NCBI GenBank assembly: GCA_005881695.1
Contig: VBBT01000111.1
Location: forward strand, 1-56,606
Direction: 5' to 3'
Source: Candidatus Bathyarchaeota archaeon
GTDB taxonomy: Archaea; Thermoproteota; Bathyarchaeia; 40CM-2-53-6
Length of the DNA stretch: 56,606 bases
Each line of letters starts with the position of its first letter. The first letter of the stretch is position 1. A program made the translations under genes and the position numbers. Under the pieces are notes generated by a model. The model was not told the DNA's origin and searched no databases. It worked only from the letters and a program-made list of their open reading frames with translations. Below are positions 16,390 to 23,936 of this stretch, piece by piece.

Positions 16390-17388
16390 ATGCAGCCCGT
16401 TGCTACAAGCGAACCCAAGGTCGGTGTTGCCAACCGCATATGGCAACGATTGCGGCGCGGAAGAATCTACTACTGGCCAGTGAGGACTCTCGTCCAGCTA
16501 GGCTTCTTTCTATTATTCGCAGGCATCGCTCTCGCTCGCCTAAACCCTTCCTTCAACGGAGCAAGATCATGGATCATACTACCAGTAGTAGCCAGTGTCA
16601 AAGCGCAGGGTGCGATCGGTTCAACCCTGGACGCTACCACGCTCCTTTTGTCGCAGGCAATCTTCCCATGGCTGCCCATCGGAATCATGTTCATAGTCGG
16701 AGCGTTGCTAGGGAGGTTCATGTGCGGATGGATCTGCCCAGTCGGCTTCCTCCAAGACGTCATCACAGGGATAAAGGGAAGAGTCGATTCCGTCCAGACA
16801 CGTACTCACGAATACTGGATCCAATTGAAGTACGTTCTCGTCGGCATTACTTTCTTGATCAGTGGGACTCTTGGTCTTGCGCTCTACTATGGTGTAGGAT
16901 CAGACTACCAAGCAAGCCTTGGACCCTTCGCCTCAGGTGTCTTCATCGCAATCACCCCAGACGGCACCCTTTTCGGAACTCTACCGCTAATCCTAGCCCA
17001 TTCCTGGAGATTCCTCGGCACCGCCCAGGTCTCCGACTTCTCCGCAGCCAATCTCGGCTCCTGGCTGGGAGGTATCTCGGCACTCACGTGGATCAACATT
17101 CTGATACTGATAGGATTCGTGTACGCGGCATGGCGGATCCCGAGGTTCTGGTGCCGATACATCTGCCCGGTCGGGGGCATCATGGCAGTCTTCCAGAAGA
17201 ACAGCCTATTGGGGATGCACCGTGACCCTATCAAGTGCTCAAACTGCAAAGAATGCGAAACCGCATGTCCGATGCAGATCCCGATCTTGGACTTGGACTG
17301 GAAAAAGTTCAACGACTCGGAATGCATCCTCTGCATGGCATGCATTGATGCCTGCCCCGCGGGAGCACTCTCCCCGAAGTTCCCTTAG
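16390..17388 (+). CDS. NapH/CcoG-like membrane polyferredoxin
   Basis: A membrane electron-transfer protein of 332 residues with about five or six helices. Two CxxxCP motifs at helix ends (MCGWICPVGFLQD and WCRYICPVGGIM) are typical of the NapH/CcoG/RdxA superfamily. A cytosolic C-terminal pair of [4Fe-4S] ferredoxin motifs follows (CSNCKECETACPM and CILCMACIDACPAGAL). The family shuttles electrons from quinol or assists metal-centre assembly; which role applies cannot be read from the sequence. It lies beside the Rieske/b/CuA operon on the opposite strand, so a respiratory role is likely. It follows the small membrane protein by 13 nt. Confidence 0.82.
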   Translation: MQPVATSEPKVGVANRIWQRLRRGRIYYWPVRTLVQLGFFLLFAGIALARLNPSFNGARSWIILPVVASVKAQGAIGSTLDATTLLLSQAIFPWLPIGIMFIVGALLGRFMCGWICPVGFLQDVITGIKGRVDSVQTRTHEYWIQLKYVLVGITFLISGTLGLALYYGVGSDYQASLGPFASGVFIAITPDGTLFGTLPLILAHSWRFLGTAQVSDFSAANLGSWLGGISALTWINILILIGFVYAAWRIPRFWCRYICPVGGIMAVFQKNSLLGMHRDPIKCSNCKECETACPMQIPILDLDWKKFNDSECILCMACIDACPAGALSPKFP

Positions 17389-17419
17389 ACGTATGCGATT
17401 CCTTCACTAAAGTTCGTTG

Positions 17420-17549
17420 TGGAGCCGGGGGTGGGAGTCGAACCCACTTCAGCCATCCATTACTGGATGCTTACTACGGGTTGCTACGAGATGTTTCTGC
17501 AGCCCGTCGCCTGAGCCGATCGGCCTTCGGTGGACAAGCCAACCCCGGC
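17420..17549 (-). tRNA. tRNA-Cys (GCA) with three apparent introns, CCA encoded
   Basis: The acceptor stem GCCGGGG/CCCCGGC, T arm (GTGGG/CCCAC around TTCGACT), U73 and an encoded CCA frame the gene. The anticodon loop starts CTGCAGA, giving anticodon GCA (17500-17498), and U73 is the cysteine identity base. At 127 nt without CCA it is about 54 nt too long. The excess falls in three places: about 16 nt between acceptor stem and D arm (within 17542-17525), about 15 nt in the anticodon loop (within 17502-17481, canonical 37/38 site) and about 23 nt in the variable loop (within 17475-17448, with an internal CATCC/GGATG hairpin). Removing all three leaves a regular 73-nt tRNA. Confidence 0.85.
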
Positions 17550-17625
17550 CTCTTGCCCCCGGCAATTTCGATCGCCCATGTCGGAGCCGTATAAGCTTGT
17601 TGAAAATCGGGGATGCCTTTCGCGA

Positions 17626-18645
17626 CTATGCGAGTATCTCGTTCCAGACTTCGTTTGCTACTTGCCTGGCAGCTTCTTCTGTATGGACGTTCCCGATCAA
17701 CAGTCTGCCTGTCTTGAAGACAGACACTCTGTGATGTTGTTTCGTGTATACGAAGACGGACTCGGAGCTTGCGACCACTGATTCCTTTGGAACCTTAGCG
17801 TTGAGAGACTGGAGGTCTACGACAAAATCTCTTTCAAGCAAGACGTTAGCAACATTGTCGCCGCACAACATTACCGCGTTGTCATGGTGTACCTCGTCAG
17901 AAGGAGAACCGTTGCATACTCGACATTTCCCTCTCTTTGTAATCGTCGTGAACAGGAAATCGGGTCCTGCTAGATCCACTGTCAGCAAGTTTCCGAGAAT
18001 TCTCGTTGGCAACCCGAGCACCTTCTTTACGGCTTCGGCTGCCGCGAGAGTCCCGACCATTCCCACGACGGTCGGAGTGACCCCCAAAGTCTCGCACGTA
18101 TCCATCGACCCTGGTCGTGTCATGGGCATCAAGCATTCAAGACACGGGGTTACCGGAGGCTCGAATAGGGAGAGGTGGCCTTGGTTCGCGATGGCACTCG
18201 TGAACAGGTAGGGAATCTTGTTGTCCTTTGCAAACCGGTTGAGAAGGTATCTTGTACGGAAATTGTCGGTTCCGTCAATAACCAGGTCGTTGTCGGCTAG
18301 AAGCTCTTCTGTGTTCTCTGTTCGAAGGGTGTCGACTATTGGTTCTGTTTGGGTCCAGGGGTGGCGCGAATTCAATTTTCGACCGAGGACTTCTGCCTTT
18401 GGCAGGTGGAGATCCTGAGGGTCCGCGCCGAGGAGCCGGTGAAGGTTGCTCTCCTCGACAATGTCTTGATCGATTAACCTCAATCGTCCTATTCCGAGGC
18501 TGGCCAGGAAATAGGCGGCAGCGCTTCCAACGCCTCCAGTTCCGACGATTACAAGGCTGGCGGATTGAAGGCGTTGCAACCCCGACAGACCGATCTCCGG
18601 AATGGCCGACTGTCGAGCAAAATAGTCCAACATCTGCACGTTCAT
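17626..18645 (-). CDS. ThiF/MoeB/HesA-family E1-like adenylyltransferase
   Basis: A 339-residue protein that adenylates the C-terminus of a ubiquitin-like sulfur carrier (ThiS, MoaD or SAMP type). The nucleotide-binding GTGGVGSAAAYFLASLGIG lies near residue 35, followed by LIDQDIVEESNLHRLLGADP. Zinc ligands are visible in CLECLMP and CRVCNGS. The candidate catalytic cysteine is in SMDTCETLGVTPTVVGMVG. About 75 residues beyond the E1 core (from about 265) form an extra C-terminal domain I cannot name. No carrier-protein gene is adjacent, so the pathway (thiamine, molybdopterin, tRNA thiolation or sampylation) is open. ATG 18645. Confidence 0.88.
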   Translation of the reverse strand: MNVQMLDYFARQSAIPEIGLSGLQRLQSASLVIVGTGGVGSAAAYFLASLGIGRLRLIDQDIVEESNLHRLLGADPQDLHLPKAEVLGRKLNSRHPWTQTEPIVDTLRTENTEELLADNDLVIDGTDNFRTRYLLNRFAKDNKIPYLFTSAIANQGHLSLFEPPVTPCLECLMPMTRPGSMDTCETLGVTPTVVGMVGTLAAAEAVKKVLGLPTRILGNLLTVDLAGPDFLFTTITKRGKCRVCNGSPSDEVHHDNAVMLCGDNVANVLLERDFVVDLQSLNAKVPKESVVASSESVFVYTKQHHRVSVFKTGRLLIGNVHTEEAARQVANEVWNEILA

Positions 18646-18942
18646 GGTGGCGCGAAATGCTTGCTGGGGCCTTGAATTAGCTTCTCACGCTTTCGAAGAT
18701 GGAGGATTGGCGGCCAGCGGTTTACTTTCACAGTGGTCCGGAGGAACCGCTCCTGCGACGCGAGACTCGGTCGCTAAGACCTCCTATTTTCTAGAACACC
18801 CGCTGTCTGGCGGTGATAATGGGCGAGACAGGCTATTCAAGGTGTGATCTGGGCTTAGCTGGCTCGGCGAAAAACCCGATTAACCCAACGAATCTAGCGT
18901 TGATCTTGCGATGACCTCTCAGATTCAAGATCAGGGCTGATA

Positions 18943-19098
18943 ATGGGCGATTTTCCCGATGATTTCGAGGAATATCTCGACAGCTCTCCCCCCCATGAAC
19001 GGTTAGCCTGGCGTAGCGTGCCGCTCAGAAATCCCCGCGGTGACGGAGACCATCCTGGCGAAAAAAGACGAATCTGTTTCAAGCACCCCACGACATGA
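18943..19098 (+). CDS. Possible 51-residue small protein
   Basis: Inside the ~550-bp gap between the E1-like gene and the NfeD gene, an ATG frame encodes a 51-residue polar protein beginning MGDFPDDFEEYLDSSPP and ending with a basic tail containing a single Cys. Acidic start and basic end are gene-like, but there is no clear Shine-Dalgarno. The start lies in the second copy of a 13-bp repeat (18814-18826 and 18938-18950). The rest of 18,646-19,196 holds nothing I recognise apart from weak AT-rich elements. Confidence 0.25.
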   Translation: MGDFPDDFEEYLDSSPPHERLAWRSVPLRNPRGDGDHPGEKRRICFKHPTT

Positions 19099-19196
19099 GA
19101 GCGATCAAGCAGACGTAATCTAGCTAAGAATTGGTCAGTCCCGGGGTTAGGCTTAAGCGGGACCGTCGCCACGACCTATCATAGTGGACTCACTGA

Positions 19197-20546
19197 ATGG
19201 TGAAGATCACTAGAGAAAGAATCAGTATACTGCTGCTTCTCGCAGCGTTAATCCTTACAGTCCAAGCCTCCCTCCCGGAAAAGGCCCATGCGCAATCAAA
19301 CGTCTATGTAGCCTCTCTAGACCAGAACATCGACTCTGGCGCCGAAGACTTCGTCGTCTCATCAATCAACGATGCCTCATCCTTAGGAATCCACAATTTC
19401 ATCCTAATCCTCAACACTAACGGTGGCAGCGGGACCAACATGGAGAACATCATCAGCGCGATCTCCAGCTATGAAGGGGTCAGCAACAACAATTTCACCA
19501 CCCTAGTTGCCCCGAGTAGCGCTCACGCGTTCAGCGCGGGCGCGTACATCGCTGAATCGTCGAGCTCAATCTTCATGGTCCCCGGCACAGTCATCGGGTC
19601 CGCTACACCAATCGTAAGCGGCATTCCCACCGGGGAGGAAAACACGACCCTCGCAAAGGACATCAATGCTTTCACTCAATACATGACAGCACTCACGGGA
19701 AGCCACGGTCGAAACTCGAACGCAACCGCTCTAATGGTCACTAAGGGCGTATCGTACGATTGTCAAACCACCAGCTCATGCGTTGCGTTACAACAACATG
19801 TGATCAACCGGGTCCTGAACGCAAACAGCACTCAGCAAGCACTCACCCTGATGAATGCGGGAGATGCGACAATCCACTACGCTGGAACGAGGTCAGTGTT
19901 CCTCTCGGTCATCAGCGATCCAAACCTTGACAGCATACTCTTCCTCGCAGGAACATTCGCAATACTTGCTGATCTGTATCACCCTACCCTTATCTTGACG
20001 GTTGTAGGAGCGGTTGCTATAGCCCTCGCACTCTTGGGACTAGGAGTATTCGGTGCCCCGATAGTCTCGATCGTTCTCATGCTAATAGGGGCATTCTTCA
20101 TCTTTCTAGAACTGAAAACCCATCACGGCGTCAGCGCTATCGCCGGCGTCATAATATTCATTGTAGGCTTTCTTCTGATCTTCAGCCTACCCTCATCAGC
20201 ACCCGCGCCCGCGTCCGCCCCATCCGGATCAGGTACATTCATTCAAGCGGGATTGGTCACGTACACGATCCTCGGATTACTCGGTGCGGGCGGGGTGTTT
20301 GGAAGCATCTATCTTTACCGGGTTCGCGAGACTTTGATGAACCAGCCTCCAGCGCAAAATCCCAAGGCTATAATAGGAAAGCAGGGGCGCCTCACTAGTG
20401 ATTTGAAAGCTGGTGAAGTCGCCACGGCAAACATCGGCGCCGAAGACTTCACCGTGACCGGCTCAACAGACATGCCTAAAGGCACGATTGTGAGAGTCAA
20501 GGACGTCCAAGGGCTCAGATTGACAGTAGAAAGAACGGAGAACTAG
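19197..20546 (+). CDS. NfeD-family membrane serine protease (ClpP-like)
   Basis: A 449-residue membrane protease that usually works with a stomatin partner. A signal peptide (residues 1-33) leads to an outward-facing ClpP/crotonase-fold protease domain. The nucleophile is probably S113 in AHAFSAGAYIAES. A lysine exactly 41 residues later (K154, LAKDINAF) matches the Ser97-Lys138 spacing of the Pyrococcus 1510-N enzyme. Four or five membrane helices follow (about 235-370), then the NfeD OB-fold domain (GKQGRLTSDLKAGEVATANI to the end). The stomatin gene starts 2 nt after the stop, the classical nfeD-stomatin operon. ATG 19197. Confidence 0.9.
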   Translation: MVKITRERISILLLLAALILTVQASLPEKAHAQSNVYVASLDQNIDSGAEDFVVSSINDASSLGIHNFILILNTNGGSGTNMENIISAISSYEGVSNNNFTTLVAPSSAHAFSAGAYIAESSSSIFMVPGTVIGSATPIVSGIPTGEENTTLAKDINAFTQYMTALTGSHGRNSNATALMVTKGVSYDCQTTSSCVALQQHVINRVLNANSTQQALTLMNAGDATIHYAGTRSVFLSVISDPNLDSILFLAGTFAILADLYHPTLILTVVGAVAIALALLGLGVFGAPIVSIVLMLIGAFFIFLELKTHHGVSAIAGVIIFIVGFLLIFSLPSSAPAPASAPSGSGTFIQAGLVTYTILGLLGAGGVFGSIYLYRVRETLMNQPPAQNPKAIIGKQGRLTSDLKAGEVATANIGAEDFTVTGSTDMPKGTIVRVKDVQGLRLTVERTEN

Positions 20547-20548
20547 CG

Positions 20549-21523
20549 ATGCTCTTCAGCTCAATCATCCTTCAAGCCAGCGATATCACCTTCTATGTCG
20601 ACCTGGCCATAGTCCTCTTAGCCATAATCATAGCCCTAGCCATTGTCGCCGCTTCCCTCAAGATCATACGAGAATACGAGCGTGTCGTCCAGTTCCAGTT
20701 CGGTCGACTAAAGGGCTCAAAGGGACCGGGAATTATCCTCATCTTCCCCGTCATCAACAGGCTCGTCAAAGTCGACCTGAGAGAAAGATACCTAGAAGTC
20801 CCCCACCAGACCGCGATCACAAAGGACAACGCACCCGTGGACATCGACTTTCTCATCTACTACAAGGTGGTCGATGCTTCGGCGAGCATTGTTCAGGTGC
20901 AGAATTTTACCGGCGCCTCGGTCGGACTTGCTACCACAACCCTGAGGGCCGTTGTTGGTGACATACCTCTCGATGAGCTGTTGTCAAAGAGGGAGCAGAT
21001 CAACACGATTCTACGGACAAGGCTGGACGAGGTGACGGAGCGATGGGGAATCAAAGTGACCAACGTCGAGATCCGGGAGATCAGACCTCCCAAAGATGTT
21101 CAGGACGCAATGGTCAAGCAAATGACCGCCGAGAGAAGCCGACGGGCACTGGTCACAGAATCCGACGGTATCCGGGAGTCCTCCGTTCTCAAAGCAGAAG
21201 GAGCGAAGAACGCAGCCATCCTTCAAGCGGAAGGGCAAAGACAGTCCGCGATCCTGGTCGCCGAGGGGAACAAGCAGTCCCAGATCCTCGTAGCGGACGG
21301 TTATGCGCAAGCACTGGGTCTCATTTTCGGGGCCGCCAAGAACATCGACGCGAAAACAATGGCTCTCCAATACCTAGATATGCTCAAGGCTCTCGGGGCA
21401 AGCCCTGCGACCAAGTTCATCTTCCCGATGGAGTTCACGAGCCTGGTGACACGCCTGAAAGGGTTCGTTGAAGAGTCCTCCGAGGACAAAGGGCGGCCCG
21501 AGGAAGACCCATCACCCCATTAG
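20549..21523 (+). CDS. Stomatin/SPFH-domain membrane protein
   Basis: A 324-residue SPFH protein with an N-terminal membrane hairpin (about residues 9-38), then the band-7 core starting IREYERVVQFQFGRLKGSKGPG, with the conserved VDLRE(R)YLEVP segment, and a coiled-coil region (MVKQMTAERSRRALVTESDG). A run of Ala/Glu/Gln-rich repeats follows (ILQAEGQRQSAILVAEGNKQ). The family makes large membrane rings and is the substrate and partner of the NfeD protease encoded 2 nt upstream. The acidic C-terminal tail after residue 305 is variable. Confidence 0.93.
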   Translation: MLFSSIILQASDITFYVDLAIVLLAIIIALAIVAASLKIIREYERVVQFQFGRLKGSKGPGIILIFPVINRLVKVDLRERYLEVPHQTAITKDNAPVDIDFLIYYKVVDASASIVQVQNFTGASVGLATTTLRAVVGDIPLDELLSKREQINTILRTRLDEVTERWGIKVTNVEIREIRPPKDVQDAMVKQMTAERSRRALVTESDGIRESSVLKAEGAKNAAILQAEGQRQSAILVAEGNKQSQILVADGYAQALGLIFGAAKNIDAKTMALQYLDMLKALGASPATKFIFPMEFTSLVTRLKGFVEESSEDKGRPEEDPSPH

Positions 21524-21580
21524 TTATGGGAACTTCAACCATCGAACTAATCGGCTCGGCTTCAAAACCGCGTGTGCAAG

Positions 21581-21589
21581 TTTCATAAA
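21581..21589 (+). promoter_or_regulatory. TATA-like box for the 21613 gene
   Basis: TTTCATAAA, 24-32 nt upstream of ATG 21613, at the right distance for a leaderless transcript. Confidence 0.4.
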
Positions 21590-21612
21590 GAGATGGTGCG
21601 TGTCATTCCTGT

Positions 21613-22122
21613 ATGGCCAACGATGCCGAAAAGCCGCGTAAGCGGCGCTCTCTGGGAGGTTGGAAATTCATCGTTGCCATCGTCCTGATTCTAGGATACT
21701 CTGCCGCGGCGGCGTACGGAGTAATGAGCGACACGTCCATCCGCGGGCTTACGGTAAAAATGTTCAACGTTTCAAGATACTGCCCCACCCAGTCGTCTTC
21801 CTTGAAGACCTTGAACTACAATGTCCGAGGCGCGATCTGGAGCGCTTCGTCAATTCAGACCAGCCTCAGCCACATCACCTTCAGCCTATCCGTCGATGGC
21901 TCACTCATCGGGACAGCCACTCAGGGCGATACCTCCTTTGGACCTGGTCAAAGCGTACCCTTCAACCTGACACTTACTAACCCAACCCTCAACCCAACCA
22001 CGCTTCCAGTGTCATCCAAGCTCATTCTGTCGCTCAGCGCAACCGTTGCGGCGGGCCTCTATAGCGCGACTGAGGCAACCTCCGACGGTACCACCCAGGC
22101 ATTCACCAGTACCGGATGCTGA
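21613..22122 (+). CDS. Membrane-anchored extracellular beta-rich protein, possibly LEA14-like
   Basis: A 169-residue protein with a basic N-terminus (KPRKRRSLGGWK), one membrane helix (residues 18-38) and an outside domain. The outside part reads as alternating strands (SLSHITFSLSVDGSLIG, SVPFNLTLTNPTLNP), the pattern of LEA14/WHy immunoglobulin-like domains that are often membrane-anchored in archaea. Two cysteines (about C57 and the final residue) could form a disulfide. The fold assignment is tentative and no function is inferred. It is a single gene with its own promoter. Confidence 0.6.
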   Translation: MANDAEKPRKRRSLGGWKFIVAIVLILGYSAAAAYGVMSDTSIRGLTVKMFNVSRYCPTQSSSLKTLNYNVRGAIWSASSIQTSLSHITFSLSVDGSLIGTATQGDTSFGPGQSVPFNLTLTNPTLNPTTLPVSSKLILSLSATVAAGLYSATEATSDGTTQAFTSTGC

Positions 22123-22321
22123 AACACTCCTGATCTCGGCCCTTTTCTAGGAATCTACCAGTATCTTTCCCTAGCTTTATCGGAATCTGCGAGGCCAGAG
22201 AAGGCTAGGGTCTCGTCGGATCTTTCAGCTGGCCGGGCTGTAAACGCGGCTTTTCATGCGATAAACACACGTTTCTGAACCATGCGGAATGCTTTTCTTC
22301 TCATCGAATCAGCAAGTAGAC

Positions 22322-22702
22322 ATGCCGAAAACAGCAGGAATACCAAAGTCCATCCTCGCGGACATAAATAAACTGAAGACTAGACTGACGTCGCTAGAGA
22401 AGAACCACAACTCTCTGATCAAGGACTTCAAGAGCACGATAAAATCGCACTCCGAGATGCTCAAGAAACAACAAAGCACCATCGCTCAGCAAGAGACCAC
22501 AATCGCACAGCTTGGCAAGAAATCTGTCAAAAAAGAGAAACGCAAACCCAGCGAATACAACCTCTTCCTGAAAGGGAAGATGACGCAAGGAATGAGCATG
22601 ATCGACGCAGTCAAAGCCTGGAAGGAAAAAGACACATCGTCGACCGGCTCTTCAACGCGACAGACGGGCCAAGACTGGCAGTCACCGACACAACAGTACT
22701 AA
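22322..22702 (+). CDS. Coiled-coil protein with C-terminal HMG/YABBY-like motif
   Basis: A small basic protein of about 126 residues starting at ATG 22322 (an upstream ATG at 22289 would add 11 residues). The first ~80 residues form a parallel coiled coil (INKLKTRLTSLEKNHNSLIK, then KKQQSTIAQQETTIAQLGKK). A lysine cluster follows, and then KRKPSEYNLFLKGKMTQGMS with an AVKAWKE helix. The PSxYNxFxK element with a following helix ending in W resembles the first part of HMG-box/YABBY DNA-binding domains. A dimeric DNA-binding or nucleoid protein is a plausible reading. The tail is Ser/Thr/Gln-rich. The function is inferred from motif likeness only. Confidence 0.65.
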   Translation: MPKTAGIPKSILADINKLKTRLTSLEKNHNSLIKDFKSTIKSHSEMLKKQQSTIAQQETTIAQLGKKSVKKEKRKPSEYNLFLKGKMTQGMSMIDAVKAWKEKDTSSTGSSTRQTGQDWQSPTQQY

Positions 22703-22728
22703 CTATTCCAGCGTCATCAGGAGGTCTG

Positions 22729-22866
22729 ATGCGAGGATGCACCAGTTCACTCCATCGACTAACCCATTTTTTGGAATCGAGATCCATCGGAGTTATCCGC
22801 GACATAGAGGCTACGGATCCCTCTTTCATTGACAGCATCTCAAAAAGTAGCAAAAGAAAGAATTAG
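22729..22866 (+). CDS. Possible 45-residue small protein with strong ribosome binding site
   Basis: ATG 22729 is preceded by AGGAGGT at optimal distance. The frame runs 45 codons (MRGCTSSLHRLTHFLESRSI to a basic KSSKRKN end) to TAG 22864. No family is recognised. It lies between the HMG-like gene and the convergent GYD gene. The strong Shine-Dalgarno is the main support. Confidence 0.3.
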   Translation: MRGCTSSLHRLTHFLESRSIGVIRDIEATDPSFIDSISKSSKRKN

Positions 22867-22894
22867 GCCGGGATGCTCGAAGAAGAACAGCGAG

Positions 22895-23161
22895 TCATCC
22901 CAGGAGTTTTACGGCCTCTTCTCTAGGAACCGCGACCAATGTCTCGGTGTTGAGATAGTCTCCCCAACGCATCAAAGCTTTCAGAGCAGCTCTTTCGCTG
23001 GGCGCTTCTAACGTGACTACCGCGTCGTATCTGCCAATAGTCCAGTAAGCGCTTATCACTTTGCCGCCTTCTTTTCTTAACTGGTCCCAGAGTTTGTCCG
23101 CTTCTCGTATCGTTTCTGGAGTGGGTTTCTGCTTCCATTTTGCTAGACTAATGAAAATCGT
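22895..23161 (-). CDS. GYD-domain protein, non-canonical start (ACG)
   Basis: An 88-residue ferredoxin-fold protein of the GYD family. It reads IFISLAKWKQKPTPETIREA at the N-terminus, then GGKVISAYWTIGRYDAVVTL with the GRYD variant of the GYD motif, and LVAVPREEAVKLLG at the end. The family is small, cytosolic and of unknown function. The frame upstream of the first strand is closed by TAG, and no ATG, GTG or TTG occurs before it. ACG 23161 lies 9 nt after GGAGG in the exceptional Shine-Dalgarno GGGGAGGTGAT (minus strand, 23177-23167). ATT three bases later is the alternative. An ATG-first gene finder would miss this gene. Confidence 0.75.
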   Translation of the reverse strand, partial: TIFISLAKWKQKPTPETIREADKLWDQLRKEGGKVISAYWTIGRYDAVVTLEAPSERAALKALMRWGDYLNTETLVAVPREEAVKLLG

Positions 23162-23482
23162 AGTCTATCACCTCCCCGCATTGACTGACCTTGCTATCCG
23201 ACCTCGTCTTATCGAAGTCCTGGATAACGATAGACGAGAGGTGCAGCGTTAGAATATTTGAAACCTTTCACAGTACGCGACTTGAGAGCTGGCTTCCCAG
23301 TTCATACTATGCTAGGACTAAGCCACTGCTCGGCGGAAATGATGACTCGAATCGTTCGGCGAAATGAAAGTGTTAAGCCTTCTGACACTTCCACTCGCCC
23401 TAGCACGATACTTGGCGTTTATGCGAGGCAGTTGTGCTCCAAGTATCTTAGAAAGCGATAACAATCGGCTCAGGTCTGCAAG
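23162..23482. other. Intergenic region, no confident gene
   Basis: This 321-bp stretch holds the 5' region of the GYD gene (strong ribosome binding site at 23167-23177) and the upstream region of the 23483 gene, including a TATA-like GTTTATGC near 23417. A plus-strand frame at 23258-23461 (67 residues, Arg/Ser-rich) has no ribosome binding site or recognisable motif, and I do not call it. Confidence 0.4.
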
Positions 23483-23782
23483 ATGGCGCATCCTTCCAGG
23501 GTGAAAAGTAAGATTGTTGGGGGCATCCCACACATGCCCTTCCAAGAGTTTACGGCCACAAGCGTGGAACACCTGCTCGCGGAACTGAAAAACGCTAAGA
23601 TTGCGAATGCACGAATTGAAGTGTCCACCTCTGAGGATGGCCGACACTACGCCTGTTCAAAACCGCTGGTGAACGTGCTGGTGTATACCTCACACAGCTT
23701 GGGCGAAGAGCAAGAATACAAAGACCTCATAGCCCTATACCAGTACTGCCCAGACTGCAAAAACGCTGTACGAGTCTTGTAG
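23483..23782 (+). CDS. Unrecognised 99-residue protein with C-terminal CxxC
   Basis: A small soluble protein of alternating helix and strand (FTATSVEHLLAELKNAKIAN then ARIEVSTSEDGRHY). It ends in YQYCPDCKNAVRVL, a half zinc-ribbon-like CPxC motif; another cysteine (YACSKP) lies upstream. With only three cysteines in one chain, metal binding would need dimerisation or a histidine. Not recognised as a family. ATG 23483. A perfect inverted repeat follows the stop by 10 nt. Confidence 0.6.
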   Translation: MAHPSRVKSKIVGGIPHMPFQEFTATSVEHLLAELKNAKIANARIEVSTSEDGRHYACSKPLVNVLVYTSHSLGEEQEYKDLIALYQYCPDCKNAVRVL

Positions 23783-23791
23783 AGCTCGACC

Positions 23792-23806
23792 GGTCAGTTA
23801 CTGACC
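23792..23806. repeat. Perfect inverted repeat after the 23483 gene
   Basis: GGTCAGTTACTGACC has 6-bp arms and a 3-nt loop and begins 10 nt downstream of the stop codon. No T-tract follows, so it may be a transcript-end hairpin or a protein-binding site. Confidence 0.4.
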
Positions 23807-23876
23807 CGTCTCGCGTACTTTGAAGGGGTCGCCCTTACTGAGACAGTGATTAGCTCCGAGGAGCAGAGGAAGAACC

Positions 23877-23891
23877 CAAAGTAAAACTTTG
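23877..23891. promoter_or_regulatory. Palindromic candidate operator upstream of carA
   Basis: CAAAGTAAAACTTTG is a perfect palindrome with 6-bp arms and a 3-nt centre, 46-60 nt upstream of the carA ATG. It includes the AT-rich stretch most likely to serve as the carAB TATA element. A repressor bound here would block the promoter. Which regulator binds is unknown. Confidence 0.4.
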
Positions 23892-23936
23892 AAAAGGGCT
23901 ACGTGTAACCACCCTCCTCTGGGTCCATAACACCAC

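Noticed and set aside
18644-18847. 67-codon plus-strand frame after the E1-like gene
   Set aside because: It overlaps the 5' end and promoter region of the divergent E1-like gene, with no ribosome binding site and no motif or helix.
18894-19172. 92-codon minus-strand frame in the same gap
   Set aside because: The composition is Arg/Ser/Pro-rich as in antisense reading, and it overlaps the better 51-residue frame on the other strand.
23258-23461. 67-codon plus-strand frame upstream of the 23483 gene
   Set aside because: No ribosome binding site, no motif, and it covers the likely promoter of the next gene.
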